Shown piece after piece: positions 43,471-51,622 of a DNA stretch of 64,000 bases. The number at the start of each line of letters is the position of its first letter. Within the stretch, counting starts at the first letter, position 1. Under the pieces are notes generated by a model that was given only the letters and a program-made list of their open reading frames with translations, made no database searches and was not told where the DNA came from. The stretch lies in contig NZ_LGKG01000002.1 of NCBI RefSeq assembly GCF_001294335.1, forward strand, positions 124,001 to 188,000. Direction: 5' to 3'. The DNA is from Streptomyces chattanoogensis. Lineage in GTDB: Bacteria; Actinomycetota; Actinomycetes; Streptomycetales; Streptomycetaceae. The translations under genes were made by a program, and so were the position numbers.

Positions 43471-44430
43471 ATGGAGTTGGAGCTTCGGCACCTGAGAGTG
43501 CTGTGCGCGATCGCCGATGCCGGGAGCGTGGGCCGGGCCGCGTCGGCCCTGGGGTACTCACAGCCGGCCATGAGCGCACAGCTCCAGCGGATCGAGCGGC
43601 ACTTCGGTCACCGGCTGTTCGAGCGGAACACCTCGGGTGTCGAGCCGACGCGGTACGGCACCGAGGTCCTGGACCAGGCCCGTGACGTCCTGGCCCGTGC
43701 GGCTGCGATCGGGCGCCGGCCGGCCGCAGACGATGCGAGGACGCGCGGTCCCCTCCGCCTGGCCTCGACCAACTCGCCCGTCCTTTCCGGCATGCTCAAC
43801 CGGCTCCGGAGCCGCCTGCCCGATCTCACGCTCACGGTCAGCAGTGTGTATTCGTCCTCGGAGATCGTCGAACTCCTGGAACGCGGCGAGGTGCATGCCG
43901 CGATCGCCGCGGACTACCCCGGCCGTGAGCTGCGGCATTCGGCCGCCGTGGCACACCGCGGGATCGTCACCGAGCCGTCCTTCGTCGCACTGCCGGCCGG
44001 GCACCGGCTCCGGCACTGCCCGGAGGTGGCGCTCGCCGACCTGGCGGACGACGCGTGGTTTCTGACTCCGGACGACGGGGCGGGTTGGCCGGGAGTGTTC
44101 TACGAAGCCTGTGGAGCGGCCGGATTCACGCCGGCTGCGGCCCACGAATTCCTGGGCGACCAGCAGCAGTTGCAGAACATGATCGCTCAAGGCATAGGGA
44201 TCTCCATCGTTCAGGCGACGCTCCGGCCGATCCCCGACGTCCTCATCAAACCGCTGGCCGGCACGCCCCTGTGGTGCCGTTATGTGCTGGCCTGGCGACG
44301 TGAGAGCGTTGCCGACGAGGTGGCGGACACCCTTTTCGACTCCGCCGCCGCGGCATACCGTGCTCTCATCGCGCAGTCGCCGCACTTCCGGACGTGGGCC
44401 TCACGGACCTGGAGCATGACCAGGCCGTAG
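43471..44430 (+). CDS. LysR-family transcriptional regulator
   Basis: A 319-residue LysR regulator: N-terminal helix-turn-helix (MELELRHLRVLCAIADAGSVGRAASALGYSQPAMSAQL) and a substrate-binding domain of the PBP2 type (about 90-300). GGGAGGAG precedes the ATG at 43471; the frame is open from 43417. It follows the terminator of aspA and lies before a collagenase gene on the same strand. Its target is not evident, since LysR targets are usually divergent and none is here. Confidence 0.9.
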   Translation: MELELRHLRVLCAIADAGSVGRAASALGYSQPAMSAQLQRIERHFGHRLFERNTSGVEPTRYGTEVLDQARDVLARAAAIGRRPAADDARTRGPLRLASTNSPVLSGMLNRLRSRLPDLTLTVSSVYSSSEIVELLERGEVHAAIAADYPGRELRHSAAVAHRGIVTEPSFVALPAGHRLRHCPEVALADLADDAWFLTPDDGAGWPGVFYEACGAAGFTPAAAHEFLGDQQQLQNMIAQGIGISIVQATLRPIPDVLIKPLAGTPLWCRYVLAWRRESVADEVADTLFDSAAAAYRALIAQSPHFRTWASRTWSMTRP

Positions 44431-44583
44431 GGCGCGGCTCGGCGTCCACATGCCGCGTCGGCTCAACTGAGCTGCGTGGAACCGGCGTTGGTGCCGCCGC
44501 ATCGACGGGACCGTGGGCCCGGATGTTATGGCTGCTCGGCCCCAGGTGCTATGTCACACCTTATTGCCGCGGTCAAGGTGCGT

Positions 44584-44600
44584 TGAGAGGGTGCCTCTCA
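44584..44600. repeat. 17-bp inverted repeat upstream of collagenase
   Basis: TGAGAGG-GTG-CCTCTCA, a perfect 7-bp inverted repeat with a three-base centre, about 46 bases before the collagenase start. It is a possible operator or 5' UTR hairpin. Confidence 0.5.
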
Positions 44601-44646
44601 CGCCTCAGCACGACCCCGAGGCGCATCTGTCCACGAAGGAGCATGG

Positions 44647-46608
44647 ATGCGCTACCGCTCCCCCCTGCCCAGAGGTATGGCCGGCACCCTGGCCGCCTGC
44701 CTCACCATGGCCGGCCTCCTGGCCGCGCCGGCACTGGCGACGCCGCGCTCACCGGCCGCCGATCAGGCCGTGACCGCACGCCGGATCACCCCCACCCCCC
44801 ACCCCGTACCACTGACCGGCCGCACCGTCGGCGCGAACGAAAGGTCCGTTCTTCAGGGCCGACCGGTCGGTGCCGCCCAGCTCCCTCCGCTCAACGCGAA
44901 GAAGCCCCCCATTTCTTCGACTGCAGCGGAGCGGGAGAAGGGCACCAGGCACGGTCCCCTGGCCGGCTGCAGCCCGTCCGACTTCGGCGGCCGGACCGGA
45001 TCCGAACTGGTCGAGTTCGTCAAGGCCTCGACCACGGAGTGCGTCAACACGTTGTTCAGCATCACCGGCGAAGACGCGCACAACGTCTTCCGCGAGGACC
45101 AGATGGTCACCATAGCCAACGCCTTCAAGGACGGGGCGACGAGCTATCCCGGTGACAACTCGGACAACGTGTTGCAGCTCGTGATGTTCCTGCGCGCCGG
45201 CTACTACGTGCAGTCCAACCATCCGGACGACGTCGGTGACTACGGCCCGGATCTGGCAAAGGCCAGCGAGGGCAGCCTTGATGCGTTCTTCGGCAACTCG
45301 CATTCCAAGGACGTCTCTTCGGCCAACGGTGATGTCCTGAGCGAGGTCATCACCCTCACCGACAGCGCCAACGAGCAAGGCCGCTACCTGGACACCTACA
45401 AGCAGGTGCTCAGCGGCTACAACAGCTCCTACGACGACATCCCCAGCATGCTGGCCGCCGTCAACAACGTCTACACCCCGCTGTGGCGCGGGAACTGGAA
45501 CCCCGAGTACGTCAAGGCGGTCACCGCCGACCCGAGCATCATCGACACCCTCAACAAGTTCGCGCTCGACCACCTCGACATGCTGGGCACCGACAACTCC
45601 TACCTCGACTCCAACGCCGGGATGAATGTCGCGCGGTACGTCGAGCACCAGGCTCTCCGGGACAAGGTCCGGCCGCTCATGAAGGGCCTGCTGGACGCCT
45701 CGAAGATCACCGGTAAGACCGCGCCCATGTGGGTCACCGTCGCGTCCCAGGCCGACTCGTACGACAAGGACAACTGCAAGTACTTCGGCGTCTGCGACCT
45801 TGCCGACCAGCTGACCAAGGCGGCGCTGCCGGTCACCCACGAGTGCGATGCCACACACACCATCAAGGCACAGGCGCTGAAGCCCGAAGAGCTCGAGGCC
45901 GCCTGCACCAGCCTTCTGAGCCAGGACGCGTACGTCCACGACCTGGTGAAGAACAACGGCCCGATCCCCGACCAGTACGAATCGACCATTCAGCTCGTGG
46001 TGTTCGGCAGTCGCAACGACTACCAGACCTACGCCGGGGCCATCTACGGCGTCGACACCAACAACGGCGGCATCACCATGATCGGAGACCCGACCAAACC
46101 CGACAACAAGCCCATGTCCATCATGTACCAGAGGAGCGACGACAACGGTTTCCCGGCCCGGATCTGGAACCTCAACCACGAGTACACGCACTACGTCGAC
46201 GCCCGTGACGACATGAAGGGCGACTTCGGCCAGCAGACATCGGTTCCGGACGTCTGGTGGATCGAGGGCTTCGCCGAGTACGTCTCGTACGGCTACCGCA
46301 AGATCACCGACGACCAGGCGGTCAGCGAGGCCGGGAAGCACACCTACAAGCTGAGCACGCTGTTCCAGAGCACCTACGACAACAGCGATGTGACCCGCAC
46401 CTACCCCTGGGGCTACCTCGCGGTCCGCTACATGTTCGAGAAGCACCCAGACGACATCGCCACCATGCTCGAGCACTTCCGGACCGGCGATTACCAGGGC
46501 GGCTACGCCGTCTACAACACCGATATCGGCACCCGCTACGACGCCGACTTCGATGCCTGGCTGACCGCCTGCGCGAACGGCGCCTGCGCCGCCAAGACAC
46601 AGCGGTAG
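44647..46608 (+). CDS. secreted M9-family collagenase
   Basis: A 653-residue secreted zinc metallopeptidase that degrades collagen. Signal peptide at residues 1-31 (to ALA). A pro-region is followed by the collagenase activator-like helical domain (about 100-350) and the catalytic domain. The zinc motif HEYTHYVD (His-Glu-x-x-His, near 510) and the downstream WWIEGFAEYVS (third Glu ligand, near 540) are intact. Unlike clostridial ColG/ColH, no PKD or PPC domain follows; the protein ends at residue 653 with a Cys pair (TACANGAC). AAGGAG precedes the ATG, and a strong terminator follows the stop. Confidence 0.93.
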   Translation: MRYRSPLPRGMAGTLAACLTMAGLLAAPALATPRSPAADQAVTARRITPTPHPVPLTGRTVGANERSVLQGRPVGAAQLPPLNAKKPPISSTAAEREKGTRHGPLAGCSPSDFGGRTGSELVEFVKASTTECVNTLFSITGEDAHNVFREDQMVTIANAFKDGATSYPGDNSDNVLQLVMFLRAGYYVQSNHPDDVGDYGPDLAKASEGSLDAFFGNSHSKDVSSANGDVLSEVITLTDSANEQGRYLDTYKQVLSGYNSSYDDIPSMLAAVNNVYTPLWRGNWNPEYVKAVTADPSIIDTLNKFALDHLDMLGTDNSYLDSNAGMNVARYVEHQALRDKVRPLMKGLLDASKITGKTAPMWVTVASQADSYDKDNCKYFGVCDLADQLTKAALPVTHECDATHTIKAQALKPEELEAACTSLLSQDAYVHDLVKNNGPIPDQYESTIQLVVFGSRNDYQTYAGAIYGVDTNNGGITMIGDPTKPDNKPMSIMYQRSDDNGFPARIWNLNHEYTHYVDARDDMKGDFGQQTSVPDVWWIEGFAEYVSYGYRKITDDQAVSEAGKHTYKLSTLFQSTYDNSDVTRTYPWGYLAVRYMFEKHPDDIATMLEHFRTGDYQGGYAVYNTDIGTRYDADFDAWLTACANGACAAKTQR

Positions 46609-46622
46609 ACAGTCACAGCGCG

Positions 46623-46669
46623 AGGCACTTCCTTTCCCGCAGTCCTTGCGGGAAAGGAAGTGCCTTTTT
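46623..46669 (+). terminator. strong rho-independent terminator
   Basis: An 18-bp perfect stem (46623-46640 with 46648-46665), 7-base loop and five T residues. This is the clearest intrinsic terminator in the window and closes the collagenase gene. Confidence 0.93.
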
Positions 46670-46690
46670 GCCTTGGGGACAGCCGGGTAA

Positions 46691-46816
46691 CTATGTGACC
46701 AGCCAGACCACAAACGCGATGGCGGTGAACAGCAGCACCGCGCCCTCGATCCAGTCCGTGAACGTGAACCGGCTCTTCTTCTTGCTCTGGACGTCGTGCG
46801 ATGGATCGTCGGTCAT
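46691..46816 (-). CDS. 41-residue single-pass membrane protein
   Basis: MTDDPSHDV, a basic stretch (KKKSRFTFTDW), then one hydrophobic helix (IEGAVLLFTAIAFVVWLVT) to the end. GGGGGAGAG lies 7-15 bases before the ATG, which supports it as a real small gene. It is convergent with the collagenase gene over the terminator. No function known; the positive-inside pattern places the N-terminus in the cytoplasm. Confidence 0.65.
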   Translation of the reverse strand: MTDDPSHDVQSKKKSRFTFTDWIEGAVLLFTAIAFVVWLVT

Positions 46817-46888
46817 GCCTGGCTCTCCCCCTCGTGTTGGTTGCGCTCCATCTCTACACCATCGCCGGACCACGGAAGGGGGCGCCCC

Positions 46889-48514
46889 TCATGGCGCTGT
46901 GTCCCACAGGTCGCAGCGATGCCCGGCCCGCAGTCCGGCCGTGGTGGTGTTGCCGCCCTCGGCGGCGGTGCGCAGCTGGAGCACCCGGCCCGGTCGGGAG
47001 CCCTGCTCCGGCATGGTCGGCTGCCCCGTTGCGTGCGGCGCCGAGCCGTGGAGGAAAGAGCCCCAGTACGCGGTCATCTGCGCGGACAGGGCGCGTTGCC
47101 CGGCGTTGAGGTGCGCACTGCGGGCGTAGGGCTTGAACAGGTAGTTCAGCTCGGCCGCGTGGGTGGCGCCGAAGTCGAAGTCGGCGTGTTGCGGGAGGGA
47201 GGCGAACAGCGGCGAGGTGCGGTCGGCGAACTCGTAGGCGTAGACCCGGCCGCGTCCGGCCAGGCGTGGATGGGTCCGCAGCGCCGGGCAGGCGAAGAGG
47301 TGGTCGCCGAAAGCGGCGGCGTAGGCGTAGCCGGGGCGGTCGTACGCGCTGAGTGGGTAGCGGGCCAGTGCCCGGGTGCCGGTTTCCTTGCCGAAGGTGG
47401 CGGTGAGGGTCTTGGGGTAGGCGTCTGCGGTCAGCGGGGTGCCCCAGCGGTCGAAGCCGTCGTAGGCGAAGACCAGACCCTCCTTGCTGTTGGCGCCGTT
47501 CATGACGGGGACGTGTGAGGCGCGGCCGGAGGTGAAGGCGTCGGCGGGCTGGAGCGGCAGTTCGCGGCCGCCGACGGTGTAGCGCCACAGGTCGGGCCCG
47601 GTGCCCTTCTGGGCGTCGAGGATCTCCTTGGCGGGCTTGGCGCGCAGACAGTCGGCCGCGGTGGCGGGCTCGGTGCAACCCAGCTTGGCGGCGAAGGCGA
47701 GCCCGTCGGCGACGGCCTTCTTGCGGGTGGCGCCCGTGCAGTCCCCGAAGTCACCGCTCTGGATGATCGCCGCCCGGTACAGGCCCCGGCTGCCGGAGGA
47801 GGCGAGCTGGGTGCAGACCGCGCTGCCGCCCGCCGACTCGCCGGCGAGCGTGACCCGCCTGCGGTCACCGCCGAAGCGGCCGATGTTGGCTCCCACCCAG
47901 CGCAGCGCCTGCTGCTGGTCGAGCAGGGCGAAGTTGCCGGTGGTGCCGGGGAGGGTGAGGAAGCCCTGGGCGCCGAGGCGGTAGTTGAGGGTGACGACGA
48001 CGGTGTGGGTGCGGCGGGCGAAGGTGTCGGGGAGGATGTCGCGGCCCGCGCCGCCGATGTTGGCGCCGCCGTGGATCCAGACCATGACGGGCAGCGTGCC
48101 GCGCTCGCGGCCGGCGGGCCCGGCGGGCGGGGTGTAGACGTTGACGTCGAGGCAGTCCTCGGTGGTGTGCTGCTTCTCGTAGCCCGGCGCCCAATAGGCG
48201 TTCTGTGCACAGGAGTTGCCGTAGCGAGTGGCGTCCTTGACCCCCTTCCACTTCTCGGCAGGCTGCGGCGCTCGCCAGCGCAGGCCGCCGGTGGGCGGCT
48301 GGGCGTAGGGGATGCCGAGGAACTGTCGTCCCTCGGCGGTGGCCTTGCCGCGCACCCAGCCGTTCTCGGTACGGACGAGGAGGGCCCGGCCGTCGGGCCG
48401 CCCCGCCCCGGCAGGCTGGGCGGCGTGGGCGAGCACAGGGGTGAGGACCGCGGCGACGGCGAGGGGAAGCACGATGCGGCGTGCTCGGCGCAGGACTCTC
48501 GTGGGCAGGGGCAT
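46889..48514 (-). CDS. secreted type B carboxylesterase
   Basis: A 541-residue carboxylesterase of the acetylcholinesterase-like fold. The signal peptide covers about residues 1-32 (RRARRIVLPLAVAAVL to AHA). The oxyanion segment WIHGGANIGGAG and nucleophile elbow LAGESAGGSAV (Ser near 226) are intact; the His is in GATHAAELNYLF, and Cys pairs (SCAQN, DCLDVN) can form the usual disulfide. AGGAG precedes the ATG at 48514. It is divergent from a PadR regulator with repeated elements between. Confidence 0.9.
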   Translation of the reverse strand: MPLPTRVLRRARRIVLPLAVAAVLTPVLAHAAQPAGAGRPDGRALLVRTENGWVRGKATAEGRQFLGIPYAQPPTGGLRWRAPQPAEKWKGVKDATRYGNSCAQNAYWAPGYEKQHTTEDCLDVNVYTPPAGPAGRERGTLPVMVWIHGGANIGGAGRDILPDTFARRTHTVVVTLNYRLGAQGFLTLPGTTGNFALLDQQQALRWVGANIGRFGGDRRRVTLAGESAGGSAVCTQLASSGSRGLYRAAIIQSGDFGDCTGATRKKAVADGLAFAAKLGCTEPATAADCLRAKPAKEILDAQKGTGPDLWRYTVGGRELPLQPADAFTSGRASHVPVMNGANSKEGLVFAYDGFDRWGTPLTADAYPKTLTATFGKETGTRALARYPLSAYDRPGYAYAAAFGDHLFACPALRTHPRLAGRGRVYAYEFADRTSPLFASLPQHADFDFGATHAAELNYLFKPYARSAHLNAGQRALSAQMTAYWGSFLHGSAPHATGQPTMPEQGSRPGRVLQLRTAAEGGNTTTAGLRAGHRCDLWDTAP

Positions 48515-48575
48515 AGGGTCTCCTGACGGCAGAGGCATGCCCGGATACGGGTTCGGGCGCCGTGAGCATAGATGC

Positions 48576-48604
48576 CTAGTGTCATAGGTGACTAGTGCTA
48601 TAGG
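48576..48604. promoter_or_regulatory. paired operator-like repeats between esterase and PadR genes
   Basis: Two 13-bp direct repeats, CTAGTGTCATAGG (48576-48588) and CTAGTGCTATAGG (48592-48604), 16 bases start to start. The first lies in the imperfect dyad CCTA-n6-TAGG. The tract is AT-rich relative to its flanks and lies 22 bases upstream of the PadR gene, so it is a likely PadR operator over both promoters. Confidence 0.65.
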
Positions 48605-48625
48605 TCGAGAGATGGCGAGACGGAG

Positions 48626-49177
48626 ATGAAGTTCGAGCATGTGCTGCTCGGATTCGTGGCGATGCGTCCCTGTACGGGCTACGACCTGAAGCGCTGGCTG
48701 GACAGCGAGATGGGCCGGATGATCCGGCTGCGTACCCAGCAGAGTCAGATCTACCGGACGCTCGGGCGGATGTGCGCCGACGGCTGGATCGACTACACCG
48801 TGGAGCGCAATGAAGGGCGCCCGGACTCGAAGGTGTACCGCGTCACGGACGCCGGCGAGCGGGCACTGCGGGACCGCCTGGCCGAGCCGTACACGCCCTC
48901 ACCCGACTTCGGCGACCCCGAGTTCCTGATCCGCTACACCTTCGCGATCTTCCTCAGCGAGGAGGAGCAGATCCGCCTGGTGCGCACCGAACTGGAGGCA
49001 CGACGCGCCCAGGCAGCGCGCTTCCGCGCCCGGGAGATCCGCGAGGAGCCATGGCTGGCGGGGGTGGACCGCAACCGGATGACACAGATCCTCGATCACG
49101 TCCACGACTACAAAAGCCGCACCCTGGACACGCATGTGCACTGGCTCGAGGAGACCCTGGCCGAGCTCACCAAGTGA
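48626..49177 (+). CDS. PadR-family transcriptional regulator
   Basis: A 183-residue regulator with the PadR winged helix at the N-terminus (MKFEHVLLGFVAMRPCTGYDLKRWLDSE, RTQQSQIYRTLGRM, then WIDYTVERNEGRPDSKVYRVTDAGERAL) and the C-terminal helical dimer domain (ELEARRAQAARFRA, LDTHVHWLEETL). It corresponds to the long (subfamily 1) PadR type. It is divergent from the carboxylesterase gene, which it probably represses, sensing the ester or its phenolic product. Confidence 0.9.
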   Translation: MKFEHVLLGFVAMRPCTGYDLKRWLDSEMGRMIRLRTQQSQIYRTLGRMCADGWIDYTVERNEGRPDSKVYRVTDAGERALRDRLAEPYTPSPDFGDPEFLIRYTFAIFLSEEEQIRLVRTELEARRAQAARFRAREIREEPWLAGVDRNRMTQILDHVHDYKSRTLDTHVHWLEETLAELTK

Positions 49178-49307
49178 ACCCGGCCGGCATCTCGGCCTCG
49201 ACCGCTTCCACTACCTGGACGGCTTCCTGGCCGTGCCGGCCGACCTCGACGGCTCCTTCGAACTCGGCCGGCACAACCCGCCGCCCCACCGATGAGGGAG
49301 TCAGCGG

Positions 49308-49463
49308 TTACATGAGGAGACCCGGCCCCAGCGCAGGAACGATACCGGCGTTGGTCTCGTCGCCCTCGGAGGAGGCCTGGGCCGGCGCGGCCAGGGCGAG
49401 GCTTCCCAGGCAGAGCAGAACGGCCGTTGCCAGGACGGTGAAGGAAAGGCGGATGTGCTTCAT
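49308..49463 (-). CDS. small secreted peptide, unknown family
   Basis: A 51-residue product with a clear Sec signal (MKHIRLSFTVLATAVLLCLG, cleavage after AQA near residue 30) and a short mature part (SSEGDETNAGIVPALGPGLLM). GAGAGGG lies 3-10 bases before the ATG. The acidic start and hydrophobic end of the mature peptide recall no known class; it has no Cys and is not a chaplin. It may be a signalling or surface peptide, or a minor secreted product. Expression is not proven. Confidence 0.6.
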   Translation of the reverse strand: MKHIRLSFTVLATAVLLCLGSLALAAPAQASSEGDETNAGIVPALGPGLLM

Positions 49464-49633
49464 TGGGCCCTCTCGCTGTGTGCGGACCGCGCGCAGTCCA
49501 CGCGGCACGTGGTTGCTGTTGAGAAACCCGGGACCGGCGGGTCGATCCGCCAGGAGGGTTTCCCTCGATTCACCTGCGCAAACACAGAGTCACTCTGGTG
49601 AAGGAAGGGACGCGGGGGAACCCGCCACACCGG

Positions 49634-50254
49634 TCACGTCGCCACCACCCGAGGGACTCGTGCACAGGTCTCGGCAGACCTCAGCCACCCGATGAGGTCG
49701 GCGCGGGCGCGGGCCACCCGGGAGCGCACCGTGCCGATCGGACAGCCCACCACCGCCGCGGCATCCGCGTACGGCATCCCGACCAGCTGGGTGAGAACGA
49801 ATGCCTCGCGCCGCTCGCCATCCAGTGCGTCGAGCAGCTCGCCCAGCGCCAGACCGTCCTCGAACCCAGGCAGTCCGCTCGGCTGCCGGTGTTCGGCGAC
49901 CGCCTGCCAGTCCTCGACGTCGGCGATACGGGGACGGGCGGCGGCGGAGCGGTAGCGGTCGATCACCACCCGGCGGGCTATGGACAGCAGCCAGGTGCGG
50001 GCACACGAGCGCCCGGCGAAACCCGGGAGGCCGGTGAGGGCCCGCAGAAAGGTCTCTTGGGCCAGATCGTCGGCCCCGTTCGTATCGCCGCTCAAGTGCG
50101 CCACGAATCGCCATACGTCCCGGTGGCTGGCGCGGATGAAGCGCTCGACGGCGACCGCGTCACCGTGCCCCGCGGCCAGCGCCAGGTCGGTCAGGTGCTC
50201 ATCGTCCACAGCGGTCCGCTTGCCACGGGCCGGACCAACAAGGGCAGGAATCAT
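49634..50254 (-). CDS. ECF sigma factor, no anti-sigma partner nearby
   Basis: A 206-residue sigma factor with only regions 2 and 4: FVAHLSGDTNGADDLAQETFLRALTGL (region 2) and LDALDGERREAFVLTQLVGMPYADAAAVVGCPIGTVRSRVARARADL (region 4). AAGGA lies 9 bases before the ATG at 50254. No anti-sigma gene follows or precedes, unusual for a minimal ECF factor. A membrane protein gene with a Met-rich loop lies upstream on the same strand, 371 bases away; a functional link is uncertain. Confidence 0.9.
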   Translation of the reverse strand: MIPALVGPARGKRTAVDDEHLTDLALAAGHGDAVAVERFIRASHRDVWRFVAHLSGDTNGADDLAQETFLRALTGLPGFAGRSCARTWLLSIARRVVIDRYRSAAARPRIADVEDWQAVAEHRQPSGLPGFEDGLALGELLDALDGERREAFVLTQLVGMPYADAAAVVGCPIGTVRSRVARARADLIGWLRSAETCARVPRVVAT

Positions 50255-50625
50255 CGCCACATGTCCTTCGGAGTCTGCGGGCCGCACCAAGGCATGGCAC
50301 GGCCCCATCGGTGAGCGGCACTCCCAGTACCCACCTGCCGGTCGGTGACGACGTCAAGGGGCAATGGCCGACAGGCGTCTGTCCAGGGGCAGGCCGGAGG
50401 GCCGCAGGGCCAAGGCCGGCGTGGGTGGGCGCAGCGCTCACGGAGTATGAGCCGGGCAGCCGCGCGGACACGCCGGTAATCCGCCCGCCACCGATGCCGT
50501 GCACATTGCGCAAAGGGGAGTGGGGGATCCCGGACGATCGACAGCATGGCGTCATGGGCGACAGTGGCGTCAATGACGGCATTGCGCGTTCCCGGGCGGC
50601 GCCGGGAGGGTCTCAGGACGAGCGG
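50255..50625. other. intergenic region, no gene seen
   Basis: About 370 bases with no convincing gene on either strand; frames are Arg/Pro-rich. It probably holds the promoter of the ECF sigma gene. No known sigma consensus was recognised by eye. Confidence 0.5.
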
Positions 50626-51294
50626 TCAGCAGCAGAGGGAAAGCCTCGGCGGGCCCCTGCGGGAGAGGACGTGGTGCAGGAAGGCCCCGCTCAGGCGCAC
50701 GACATGACCGGCGGCGGCCACGGGGCGGGCAGACGGCTTCAGATCGGTCCGGTCCAGAGTCGTCAGGACCAGCAGCAGGGGCGCGAACAGCACCGCGGCC
50801 ACGCTGCGGGCGAGCCGGAACGCGGCCGCCTCGCCGCGCCACAGCCACAATCCGCACACCACCGCGGCCAGCGTGTGGGCAAGGAACATGCCCAGTGCCC
50901 CATGGCCGGACGGCATCAGCGGCAACTGACTCGTATCGCCGTGCAGTGCAGCCATCCGCCCCACGGGCACGGCGGAGCCGGCGGGCATGTCGGCCATGCC
51001 CGCCATGCCGTTCATTCCAGGCATGCTCGGACGCGACTGCGCCAGGCCGAACAAGGAGTGCAGGCCGAGTTGAGCCACGACGGTGGCACCAGTGACGACG
51101 AGCCCACCGCGTTCACGTCCTGCCGACCTCCAGGCCACCGAGCCCGTGGTGCCGAGTGCGGCAACCAGAGCCCACCAGGGCAGGGGCTGCGCGGACATCA
51201 GCGCATGCCCCAGGGCTGCGGTCGTCACGCACACCACCGCGAAGATCGCGGCGCGCACAGCACGTGAAACCGACCCGGCAGTCATGTTGGACAT
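50626..51294 (-). CDS. integral membrane protein with Met-rich loop
   Basis: A 222-residue membrane protein with five or six hydrophobic segments (AIFAVVCVTTAALGHAL, WWALVAALGTTGS, LVVTGATVVAQLGLHSLFGL, FLAHTLAAVVCGLWLW, VLFAPLLLVL). Between two helices is a loop rich in Met (SMPGMNGMAGMADMPAG) followed by His residues, as found in proteins handling copper on the outer face. No catalytic residues seen. ATG 51294 or 51285 are both possible. It is divergent from the giant gene and shares with it an upstream region containing 11-bp tandem repeats. Confidence 0.75.
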   Translation of the reverse strand: MSNMTAGSVSRAVRAAIFAVVCVTTAALGHALMSAQPLPWWALVAALGTTGSVAWRSAGRERGGLVVTGATVVAQLGLHSLFGLAQSRPSMPGMNGMAGMADMPAGSAVPVGRMAALHGDTSQLPLMPSGHGALGMFLAHTLAAVVCGLWLWRGEAAAFRLARSVAAVLFAPLLLVLTTLDRTDLKPSARPVAAAGHVVRLSGAFLHHVLSRRGPPRLSLCC

Positions 51295-51382
51295 CGTGCC
51301 AGCCGCTTCGCCCGCTCGGGAGGGGGCATGGCGCCTCAGGCCGAGTTGTTGTCCAGATCTGCTAAAGCGGGTCCTATGGACC

Positions 51383-51425
51383 GTCAACTCACCGTCAACT
51401 CACGTCAATTCACCAGCAACTCACC
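51383..51425. promoter_or_regulatory. four tandem ~11-bp repeats (PHO-box-like)
   Basis: Units GTCAACTCACC, GTCAACTCAC, GTCAATTCACC and AGCAACTCACC follow each other with period 11/10/11. The repeated core (A/T)(C/T)TCACC on one face of the helix resembles the 11-bp direct repeats of Streptomyces PhoP sites (GTTCACC units). It lies between the divergent membrane-protein gene (89 bases away) and the giant gene. Confidence 0.6.
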
Positions 51426-51622
51426 GGCAGGCCCCCTGAGATGGAGATTCGGCGGGATGACTCCGCCCGTCGGCGCGGGCCGGTCACGGCCTGCACACTC
51501 TCTCCAAATGCTCCACAAGAAGTTCGAGATGTGATCGAGCCTCCTTACGTTACGTTCCTCCCGTCGCCTGACCGCCCGCTCTTACGGCTCACTTGGTCAG
51601 ACGCGACGTCATGGGGGGAACC

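Noticed and set aside
49178..49307. Short frame after PadR with protein-like text (GLDRFHYLDGFLAVPADLDG)
   Set aside because: Only about 35 residues, no start or ribosome binding site, no family recognised. It might be a remnant but cannot be supported.
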